Source: UBA4416 sp044353195
Lineage (GTDB): Bacteria; Bacteroidota; Bacteroidia; B-17B0; Aurantibacillaceae
NCBI GenBank assembly: GCA_044353195.1
Contig: JBILCJ010000119.1
Span: 1-6,959, forward strand
DNA: 6,959 nucleotides
Direction of reading: 5' to 3'
Position 1 is the first letter of the stretch, and each line of letters opens with the position of its first letter. Made by a program: the position numbers and the translations under genes. Below are positions 1 to 5,419 of this stretch, one piece after another. The notes beneath the pieces are model-generated. The model was given only the letters and a program-made list of their open reading frames with translations. It was not told the DNA's origin and ran no database searches.

Positions 1-66
1 TAGTGAAACAGATAATAATCCAAAAAAAACAATTAATACATTATTCTTTATATTCATTTTTCTCAT
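1..66 (-). CDS. Partial gene, N-terminus of a probable exported or membrane protein
   Basis: Reading the minus strand from an ATG at 66, the frame is open to the window edge and gives 22 residues. They begin MRKMNIKNN, a basic and polar N-region, and continue with VLIVFFGLLSVSL, a hydrophobic run. This is the layout of a Sec signal peptide or an N-terminal anchor. A second in-frame ATG at 57 (Met4) is an alternative start. The signal-peptidase cleavage site and the mature protein lie outside the window, so the product cannot be named. The gene is divergent from the ligase gene starting at 298, and the two would share the 231-base region between them. That this is a real gene is inferred only from the signal-peptide shape and the placement of its start; the fragment is too short for certainty. 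Confidence 0.5.
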   Translation of the reverse strand, partial: MRKMNIKNNVLIVFFGLLSVSL

Positions 67-297
67 ACAATTAAACTAAATGCTAAAATACAACATTATT
101 ATTAATACTGATGATAAGTCCATTATTTTTAAGAGAAAATGCGCTCAAAAAAAATTAAATCCTATGGTTTGATTTTAACAACGACTGGTTCATAGTTAAT
201 TCTCAAATAAACCTAACATAAATTTATCTATATTAACTTTAATCCTACTCTGTTTTAGAAAAAACAAGGGTTATTACTATAAGCATTTATATACATT
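67..297. other. Divergent intergenic region
   Basis: This AT-rich stretch lies between the divergent starts at 66 (minus) and 298 (plus). I see no credible coding frame, strong hairpin or tandem repeat in it. The nearest thing to a Bacteroidota -7 element on the plus strand is TATGGTTTG at 163-171. It has three bases between TA and TTTG instead of two and lies more than 120 bases from the ligase start, so I do not call it a promoter. The leader just before 298 (ATATACATT) has no Shine-Dalgarno sequence, which is normal for the phylum. Confidence 0.5.
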
Positions 298-1173
298 ATG
301 TCAAAAATCAAAATTGGAATTTTATTTGGTGGTCGTTCAAAAGAACGCGAAATATCTTTTGCAGGAGGTCGAACTGTATACGACAACCTCAATAAATCAT
401 TATTTGAAGCCATTCCATTATTTGTCGACTCCTTTGGAAACATCGTTTTATTAAACTGGAATTTTGTTTACAAAGGAACAATCAGAGATTTTTATCCACC
501 TGTAGAATTTATACCTAATTCAAATACAGACTTTCAATATTACGCTGAAAACCTTGGCGAATTAAGCATACACGAACAAGAAAATTTAATATCTCAAATT
601 GGAACAAAAATTGAACTTCATAAATTATCAACTTTAATAGACTTTGCTTTTTTAGCACTTCACGGTCCATATGGTGAAGACGGCAGAATACAGGGTGTTC
701 TAGAGTATTTGCAAATACCATATTCAGGTAGTGGTATTTTACCAAGCTCTATTGGAATTGATAAAAGTGTACAAAAAAAATTAATGGTCAATGCCGGATT
801 TAAAAGTCCTCACTATTTCACTATTGACAGAACTGATTGGATACAAGGAAATACAAAGGGTATTTGGGAAAAAGCAAAAAAGGAAATTGGATTTCCGATG
901 GTTATAAAACCAGCAAATCAAGGTTCTTCCATTGGTATTTCAATTTTTAATACTGATAGCGAACAGTTATTTATGGCTGATGTAGAAAAGGCTTTCTTTA
1001 CCAAATGGGTTGATTCAGTCATATGGAAAAAATTATCTGATTTAGAAAAAATTAATTTTATAAAAACACTTTCTGATATTCGTGAAGGTATCGGAATGCC
1101 ATTATCGATAAATACCGCCTTATCATTTACAGATCAGAAAGGGATCTTAAATTTTATAATCAATACGAATTGA
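298..1173 (+). CDS. D-Ala-D-Ala-ligase-like tandem ATP-grasp protein, 5' part (frame broken)
   Basis: This is the first 291 residues of what should be a single protein of about 906 residues, running on into the frame at 1170-3017. Visible D-Ala-D-Ala ligase features are the N-terminal GILFGG (about 7-12) followed by the SKEREIS segment, ALHGPYGEDGRIQ at 120-132, YSGSG at 142-146, and the ATP-grasp strand and loop KPANQGSSIG at 204-213. The reading then reaches IREGIGMPL and stops at TGA 1171-1173, in the middle of the ATP-grasp fold. The C-terminal half of this same module (EALDGES, then DPNTTSG) is in the -1 frame downstream. A free 291-residue product would lack half its ATP site and is unlikely to be active alone. 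Family members ligate D-alanine or similar carboxylates to amines with ATP in the cytoplasm; the true substrate of the tandem form is not known to me. The ATG at 298 is chosen because the family motif begins six residues later. Confidence 0.85.
   Translation: MSKIKIGILFGGRSKEREISFAGGRTVYDNLNKSLFEAIPLFVDSFGNIVLLNWNFVYKGTIRDFYPPVEFIPNSNTDFQYYAENLGELSIHEQENLISQIGTKIELHKLSTLIDFAFLALHGPYGEDGRIQGVLEYLQIPYSGSGILPSSIGIDKSVQKKLMVNAGFKSPHYFTIDRTDWIQGNTKGIWEKAKKEIGFPMVIKPANQGSSIGISIFNTDSEQLFMADVEKAFFTKWVDSVIWKKLSDLEKINFIKTLSDIREGIGMPLSINTALSFTDQKGILNFIINTN
1149..1155 (+). other. Slippery heptamer A AAT TTT at the frame break (possible -1 frameshift or indel site)
   Basis: In the frame of the upstream ORF the bases read A AAT TTT, the X XXY YYZ pattern of a -1 slippery site, five codons before the TGA at 1171. 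A -1 slip makes the next codon start at 1155, which is the frame of the downstream ORF; that frame is open from 1086. The junction would read ILNF then YNQYELISYL, giving about 906 residues. A purine-rich AAAGGG sits at 1138-1143 and a 7-bp AT-rich hairpin (1158-1164 with 1169-1175, loop ACGA) follows two bases downstream. Both are weak stimulator candidates, and the 2-base spacer is shorter than usual. A missing T in the same run would restore exactly the same protein, so a simple indel is at least as likely. Confidence 0.4.
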
Positions 1174-3017
1174 TTTCATATTTAAATTCAAACTGTGATC
1201 GAACAGAAGGCTTTGTTTTAGAGGCATTAGATGGTGAAAGCACCGTCATGATAGAATCATTTATTGAAGGTAAAGAATTTTCATGCATTGTATTAGAAGA
1301 CACTGATAATCATGGAAAAGCCATTGCTTTGCCTCCAACTGAAATTAGAAAAGGAAAAGAACTATTTGATTATAGAAGTAAATACCTACCTGGATTATCA
1401 AGAAAAATAACACCCATTGATGCTTCCGATAAAGATATAAATGCAATTAGAAAAGAATGCGAACGATTATTTTCAGAATTATGCTTTGATGTATATGCCC
1501 GAATCGATGGATTTTTAAGTGTAAATGGCGATGTGTTTTTAAATGATCCGAACACAACCTCGGGTATGATGCCTTCTTCATTCTTCTTTCACCAAGCTGC
1601 CGAAATTGGATTAAACCCTTCGCAATTTTTGACTTATATCATTCGCACGTCTTTACACAAGCGTATTAAAGATAGTAAAGGTGCAGGTATTTATGAATCA
1701 CTGCTTGCTAGACTAGATACGGATTTAGAAAATGAAAGAAATAGCACTCAAACAAAAATTCCTGTCGCAGTTGTATTAGGAGGTTTTTCAAGTGAACGAC
1801 ATATATCTGTTGAAAGTGGCAGAAATATTTTTGAAAAATTAGCATCCTCAGAAAAATACGCTCCTATACCTGTCTTTTTATCTGGTAATAATCAACAACA
1901 TATTCTCCATCATATTCCTATTAATGTGTTACTAAAAGATAATGCAGATGACATTAATGAAAAAATAAATCATTGGAAAACACATCCAATCATTACTGAG
2001 ATAATTACAGCTTGTCAAAATATTACTTCTAAATATTGTACGACTCAAACCTTATTAGAGCCGAAAAACATATCGTATTCGGATTTAGCCAAAGAGGTGA
2101 AACAAGTTTTTATCGCACTGCACGGAAGACCAGGTGAAGATGGAGCTATTCAATCTGAATTAGAAAAAGTAGGATTAAGTTATAATGGTTCAGGAAAAGA
2201 AAGTTCGGAAACAACCATTGATAAATATAAAACGAACGAAATTTTATCACAACATGGTTTTTTAGTAGCCAAACATTGTTTGATCACAAAACACGATTGG
2301 GAGTTAACTAAAGAACAAGTCATAGCAACCATAAATAATGACTATAACTATCCAATTATTGCAAAGCCTGTAGATGATGGTTGCAGCAGTGCCGTTAAAA
2401 AAATAAAAAATAACGAAGAGCTTGAAGCTTTTGCAAATCTCATTTTTAGAAATGAAGAGTCATTAAATATGGAAGCGGCCAGTATCCTTCATATCAAAGA
2501 AAAAGAAGAGTTTCCTCAAAAACAAGTTTTATTAATTGAAGAGTTAATTAGCAAACATAATGCCTCTCATTTTTTAGAAATCACTGGTGGAATGCTTACA
2601 AAGCTTAATAAACAAAATGAAATTGAATATGAAGTGTTTGAAGCCTCAGAAGCTTTATCAGAAGGGGATATTTTAAGTTTGGAAGAGAAGTTTTTGGCTG
2701 GGCAAGGACAAAATATTACACCTGCTCGATATTCACGAATTGAAAGTGAACGACAAAAAATTTCGGAAACTGTGAAACAAACTCTCGGTAGAGCGGCTAA
2801 AGTTTTAAATGTTATTGGTTACTGCCGAATCGACGCGTTTGTGAGAATCTATAATCCGGAAAACGTAGAAGTAATCTTTATAGAAGTAAACTCTTTACCA
2901 GGTATGACTCCTGCTACTTGCATTTATCATCAAGCAGCACTTAATCATTATAAACCGTATCAGTTTATTGATAAAATTTTAGATTTCGGAAAGCAAAGAC
3001 ATCTCTTAAATCAATAA
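1170..3017 (+). CDS. D-Ala-D-Ala-ligase-like tandem ATP-grasp protein, 3' part (end of module 1 plus complete module 2)
   Basis: Residues 1 to about 190 complete the first ligase module: EALDGES, SFIEGKEFSCIVLED, FDYRSKYLPGLSRKITP, YARIDGF and LNDPNTTSGM (D126 and N128 at the metal-binding position). From about residue 196 a second whole ligase begins with VAVVLGGFSSERHIS. It contains ALHGRPGEDGAIQ, YNGSG, AKPVDDGCSS, YCRIDAF and EVNSLPGMT, with E572 and N574 matching the metal ligands of D-Ala-D-Ala ligases. The motifs of the two modules line up one for one, which indicates an ancient internal duplication. The nominal start is TTG 1170, whose bases overlap the upstream TGA (TTGA), but a start here would cut into module 1, so I take it as the continuation of the gene that starts at 298. 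I do not give the symbol ddl because a normal Ddl is about 320-360 residues and this enzyme may do something else. No T-rich intrinsic terminator follows. Confidence 0.85.
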   Translation: MISYLNSNCDRTEGFVLEALDGESTVMIESFIEGKEFSCIVLEDTDNHGKAIALPPTEIRKGKELFDYRSKYLPGLSRKITPIDASDKDINAIRKECERLFSELCFDVYARIDGFLSVNGDVFLNDPNTTSGMMPSSFFFHQAAEIGLNPSQFLTYIIRTSLHKRIKDSKGAGIYESLLARLDTDLENERNSTQTKIPVAVVLGGFSSERHISVESGRNIFEKLASSEKYAPIPVFLSGNNQQHILHHIPINVLLKDNADDINEKINHWKTHPIITEIITACQNITSKYCTTQTLLEPKNISYSDLAKEVKQVFIALHGRPGEDGAIQSELEKVGLSYNGSGKESSETTIDKYKTNEILSQHGFLVAKHCLITKHDWELTKEQVIATINNDYNYPIIAKPVDDGCSSAVKKIKNNEELEAFANLIFRNEESLNMEAASILHIKEKEEFPQKQVLLIEELISKHNASHFLEITGGMLTKLNKQNEIEYEVFEASEALSEGDILSLEEKFLAGQGQNITPARYSRIESERQKISETVKQTLGRAAKVLNVIGYCRIDAFVRIYNPENVEVIFIEVNSLPGMTPATCIYHQAALNHYKPYQFIDKILDFGKQRHLLNQ

Positions 3018-3047
3018 AATAATAACAATTTAATTTAAACGGATAAC

Positions 3048-3063
3048 TATTTAATATTAAATA
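3048..3063. repeat. Perfect 16-bp palindrome
   Basis: TATTTAATATTAAATA is self-complementary with no loop. It consists only of A and T, so chance is a real explanation in this background; it could also be a protein-binding dyad. Confidence 0.4.
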
Positions 3064-3106
3064 ACTTATATATATTAATAACAGAATATTAACCATTTTT
3101 AAACAC

Positions 3107-3131
3107 TTAAATAACATTCAATGTTATTTAA
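3107..3131. repeat. 25-base perfect dyad, possible terminator or operator
   Basis: The arm TTAAATAACAT (3107-3117) is followed by TCA and the exact reverse complement ATGTTATTTAA (3121-3131). The T and A flanking the central C also match, making 12-base arms around one base. It lies 90 bases after the ligase stop. No long T-run follows it, so a standard intrinsic terminator is doubtful. Confidence 0.55.
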
Positions 3132-3135
3132 ATTT

Positions 3136-3160
3136 AGCCTAATTGTAAAATAATTAGGTT
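3136..3160 (+). repeat. Hairpin with CCTAATT / AATTAGG arms
   Basis: CCTAATT at 3138-3144 pairs with AATTAGG at 3152-3158. A G-T and an A-T pair extend the stem outwards, and about seven bases form the loop. TTATT follows on the plus strand. It could help end the ligase transcript, but the stem is AT-rich and the T-run is interrupted. Confidence 0.4.
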
Positions 3161-3192
3161 ATTAACAATATTAACCATACTTTTGTTAATAA
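3159..3192. repeat. 10-bp inverted repeat flanking the promoter -7 element
   Basis: TTATTAACAA (3159-3168) and its exact complement TTGTTAATAA (3183-3192) are separated by 14 bases. The right arm overlaps the last three bases of the TACTTTTG promoter element and the likely transcription start. The geometry fits an operator for a dimeric regulator, but nothing in the window names one. Confidence 0.45.
3178..3185 (+). promoter_or_regulatory. Bacteroidota-type -7 promoter element for the 145-residue gene
   Basis: TACTTTTG is an exact match to the TAnnTTTG element recognised by the primary sigma factor of Bacteroidota. Transcription would start near 3191-3193, leaving a leader of about 20 bases before the ATG at 3213. 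I see no clear TTG -33 element at the usual 17-23 base spacing upstream. Confidence 0.55.
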
Positions 3193-3212
3193 CTGTTTAC
3201 GGCTAAAAAATC

Positions 3213-3650
3213 ATGTTTGAAATACTAAAGAGTTTTGAGAGTAAGTTTGGATCTTTGAAGAAAAAAGGTCTTCGTATTGAAGGGTTAACAATGATTGATC
3301 CTAAAAGAAAAAAACACGTTATTAATATTTCTAAGCCATTTTTATTTGACAATCGTCAATTACCTAAAACATACGAAGGGTTGGATATTAAATCTAAAAT
3401 TGAAGGTGGTTTACCTGAAGAATTTAAAATTGAAAAAGAAGCTTTAGTTAAAGAATACTTATGGGCTCCAAATAAGTTTGAAAAATTTGTAGACCGTTGT
3501 TCTGAAGATATCAAAAAACAATTTGGGAATCCAAATATGTCACGTTCAGAAATGCTTGATGCATTAGCTTTTGGTAACTTTGAAGAACATGTTAAAAAAT
3601 CAACAGCATTAATGCTTGAAGGAAAAATTCCTGCATTTAAATTGAATTAA
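3213..3650 (+). CDS. Uncharacterised 145-residue protein
   Basis: I do not recognise a family with confidence. The protein has no signal peptide or membrane segment, so it is probably cytoplasmic. Its N-terminus is lysine-rich (SLKKKGLRIEGL), and its middle has the segments KPFLFDNRQLPKTYEGLDIK and EEFKIEKEAL. The C-terminal half looks helical, with the segments APNKFEKFVDRC and MSRSEMLDALAFGNFEEHV. Two Asn-Pro or Pro-Asn turns suggest a compact fold. It stands alone as a transcription unit: an exact -7 element lies upstream and a strong terminator downstream. Four of its five arginine codons are CGT, whereas the neighbours mix AGA, CGA, CGC and CGG. With so few codons this only hints at high expression. 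ATG 3213 is the natural start, about 20 bases after the predicted transcription start. Confidence 0.8.
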   Translation: MFEILKSFESKFGSLKKKGLRIEGLTMIDPKRKKHVINISKPFLFDNRQLPKTYEGLDIKSKIEGGLPEEFKIEKEALVKEYLWAPNKFEKFVDRCSEDIKKQFGNPNMSRSEMLDALAFGNFEEHVKKSTALMLEGKIPAFKLN

Positions 3651-3704
3651 TACATAAAGCAATTGTTAGGGAATAATTAAGGGTTAAACTTTTATAAATT
3701 GCTC

Positions 3705-3736
3705 AAAAATCCTCTCAGTAATGAGGGGATTTTTTT
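3705..3736 (+). terminator. Strong intrinsic terminator after the 145-residue gene
   Basis: The arm AAAAATCCTCTCA (3705-3717) pairs with TGAGGGGATTTTT (3722-3734) with a single T-G wobble. The loop is GTAA, a stable GNRA-type tetraloop, and a run of seven T at 3730-3736 overlaps the 3' arm. It lies 54 bases after the stop at 3650 and separates this gene from lepB. Confidence 0.9.
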
Positions 3737-3749
3737 ATGATAATTATAA

Positions 3750-3757
3750 TATCTTTA
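3750..3757 (+). promoter_or_regulatory. Possible -7 element for the lepB-WbqC operon
   Basis: TATCTTTA matches TAnnTTTG at all positions but the last. It sits just after the terminator and 16 bases before the TTG start, which would leave a very short leader of about 10 bases. No convincing -33 element is visible. A promoter is needed here because the preceding terminator is strong. Confidence 0.35.
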
Positions 3758-3773
3758 CAGTCATTAAATTAAA

Positions 3774-4811
3774 TTGAAAAATAATAAAACATACAAACTA
3801 TTAATTGAGTGGCTAAAAGCCATATCCATTTCATTCATCGTTGTATTGATTATTAGAACCTTTTTATTTGAGGTATCATCGGTAAATTCTCCTTCGATGG
3901 AAAAAAGTTTGTTAACAGGTGATTTTATTTTTATTAATAAATTATCTTATGGACCAAGGATTCCCAAAACAGTATTAAGCATTCCATTCATCAATCAAAA
4001 ATATTATTCGGAACTATTCTCATTGCCTTATTTTCGATTGTCAGGTGATTTAGGAATAGAACGCAATGATGTAGTTGTTTTTAATTATCCACAAGAAGAC
4101 GAATACCCATTAGATCATCGTACGTATTTTGTAAAACGATGCATAGCAATTCCAGGTGATAGTATCAAAATTGAAAGTGGGAAAACATACATTAATAATA
4201 AAGCAACAACAGATATTGAAACCTTTCAATTTAACTACCATTTGAAAACAACCAAACTACTTGATTCGAGTTATTTAGCTAGTTATCGGATATATGAAGG
4301 CGGACAAATATCTGAAAACAATGATTATTCTTTTACACTCACCAATCAATTATACGATACTTTGAAAAGTAAGAATTATGTTACTGTTATAGAAAAACAA
4401 ACAGAACAAAAAGATATGTGGGATGAATTTGTATTCCCATATAACGAGCACTATAAATGGAATGTAGATAATTTTGGTGCATTAAAAGTTCCACAAAAAG
4501 GTGATATTATGAAATTAGACACATCTAATTTATGTCTCTACGAAAGAATCATTTCAGTGTATGAACACCACACCTTACAACTAAAAAATGGGATTATTTA
4601 CATTAATGATGTAGCAACAACTACATACACAATTCAACAAAATTATTATTTTATGATGGGAGACAATAGACACAACTCCCAAGATAGCCGTCATTGGGGA
4701 TTTGTACCAGAAGACCATATCATTGGAAAGGCTTCGCGTATTGCCTTTTCTATTGATAAATTATTTGGAAATGGCATTCGATGGAATAGATTGTTTAGTT
4801 CAATTAAATAA
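3774..4811 (+). CDS. lepB: Signal peptidase I
   Basis: This membrane-bound Ser/Lys protease removes signal peptides from exported proteins at the outer face of the inner membrane. Residues about 16-32 form a single N-terminal membrane anchor. The catalytic serine is S41 in NSPSMEKS. The RNDVVVFNYP block lies at 97-106, and the catalytic lysine is K121 in YFVKRCIAIPGD. The C-terminal block MGDNRHNSQDSRHWGFVP begins at 295 (GDNR at 296-299, DSR at 304-306). At 345 residues it is slightly longer than the E. coli enzyme, with a long segment between the K121 and GDNR blocks and one membrane anchor instead of two. The start must be TTG 3774 (or ATT 3768), because an in-frame TAA lies at 3765-3767 and the next ATG codes the residue after the catalytic serine. 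It overlaps the WbqC gene by one base. Confidence 0.95.
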   Translation: MKNNKTYKLLIEWLKAISISFIVVLIIRTFLFEVSSVNSPSMEKSLLTGDFIFINKLSYGPRIPKTVLSIPFINQKYYSELFSLPYFRLSGDLGIERNDVVVFNYPQEDEYPLDHRTYFVKRCIAIPGDSIKIESGKTYINNKATTDIETFQFNYHLKTTKLLDSSYLASYRIYEGGQISENNDYSFTLTNQLYDTLKSKNYVTVIEKQTEQKDMWDEFVFPYNEHYKWNVDNFGALKVPQKGDIMKLDTSNLCLYERIISVYEHHTLQLKNGIIYINDVATTTYTIQQNYYFMMGDNRHNSQDSRHWGFVPEDHIIGKASRIAFSIDKLFGNGIRWNRLFSSIK

Positions 4812-5413
4812 TGCAAAAAACCATTTTAGTATCCACCGCCTACTTGCCTTCTGTTTTTTATTTAAAACAACTCTTATTGCATGATACCATATTGATTGAA
4901 AAACAAGAAAACTTCATCAAACAAACGTATCGAAATCGTTGTGATATTGTGAGTGCAAATGGAATGATGTCGTTAAGCATTCCATTAATCAAACAAAATA
5001 ACAAAGAACTTATTTCAGAAAAAAAAATATCATATACCGAAAATTGGCAACAACAACATTGGCGCAGTTTAGTGAGTGCTTATAAAAATTCCCCTTATTT
5101 TGAATTTTTCGAACATGAATTTAAATCATTTTATGAAACACAGTTTGAGTTTTTATTTGATTATAATTTACAATTACTTGAAACGATTTTAAAAATTTTA
5201 AGGGTAAAAAAAATAATTCAATTCACCGATACCTATGAATTAAATCCTTCAAATGTTTCTGATTACAGAGAATTAAGTGAATTAAAACAAGCAAATATAA
5301 ATATTGAATCTACACCCTATTATCAAGTATTTGACGATAAATTTGGGTTTAAAGAAAATGTGAGTTGCATTGATGCCTTGTTTAACATTGGTTTAGATAT
5401 TAAACAACTGTAA
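4811..5413 (+). CDS. WbqC-family protein
   Basis: This is a 200-residue soluble protein without a signal peptide. WbqC-family hallmarks are visible: an N-terminal TAYLPSVFYLKQLL, then KQTYRNRC at 37-44, the short strand LSIPL at 55-59, and NWQQQHWRSLVSAYKNSPYFE at 78-98. Members occur in polysaccharide or O-antigen clusters and also as stand-alone genes in Bacteroidota; their biochemical activity is not settled. The ATG shares its A with the lepB stop codon (TAATG), so translation is probably coupled and the two are one operon. The link to signal peptidase suggests envelope work, but the sequence does not show a reaction. The assignment is by motif pattern from memory. Confidence 0.85.
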   Translation: MQKTILVSTAYLPSVFYLKQLLLHDTILIEKQENFIKQTYRNRCDIVSANGMMSLSIPLIKQNNKELISEKKISYTENWQQQHWRSLVSAYKNSPYFEFFEHEFKSFYETQFEFLFDYNLQLLETILKILRVKKIIQFTDTYELNPSNVSDYRELSELKQANINIESTPYYQVFDDKFGFKENVSCIDALFNIGLDIKQL

Positions 5414-5419
5414 TAGTAT

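Larger units (their letters stand above)
3018..3212. other. Intergenic region dense in inverted repeats
   Basis: These 195 bases are non-coding and very AT-rich. They hold, in order, a 16-bp palindrome (3048-3063), a 25-base dyad (3107-3131), a CCTAATT/AATTAGG hairpin (3136-3160) and a 10-bp inverted repeat around a promoter element (3159-3192). A 12-base direct repeat AATATTAACCAT occurs at 3085-3096 and again at 3167-3178. The region must carry the 3' end of the ligase transcript and the promoter of the 145-residue gene. Confidence 0.7.

Noticed and set aside
255..745. Minus-strand open frames at 255-443 and 515-745.
   Set aside because: They lie opposite or across the start of the ligase gene, whose plus-strand motifs are clear, and their translations have no recognisable domain.
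1370..1555. Minus-strand open frame inside the ligase gene.
   Set aside because: It is antisense to conserved ligase motifs (FDYRSKY to NDPNTTSG) and shows no family pattern.
1170..3017. An independent gene starting at TTG 1170, coupled to the upstream TGA by the TTGA overlap.
   Set aside because: It would begin in the middle of the first ATP-grasp domain. The motifs before and after the break belong to one domain, so a broken or frameshifted single gene fits better.
3018..3212. Possible replication origin, because of AT-richness, dyads and TTATTAACA-like motifs.
   Set aside because: No TTATCCACA-type DnaA box is present (TTATTAACA differs at two central positions) and no dnaA, dnaN, gidA or parA/parB gene is nearby.
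3658..3703. AGCAATT / AATTGCT inverted repeat after the 145-residue gene.
   Set aside because: Only 7 bp with a loop of over 30 bases; the real terminator follows directly.
4702..4884. Plus-strand open frame across the lepB-WbqC junction.
   Set aside because: It is out of frame with both clear genes and covers the conserved lepB C-terminus; it is a frame shadow.
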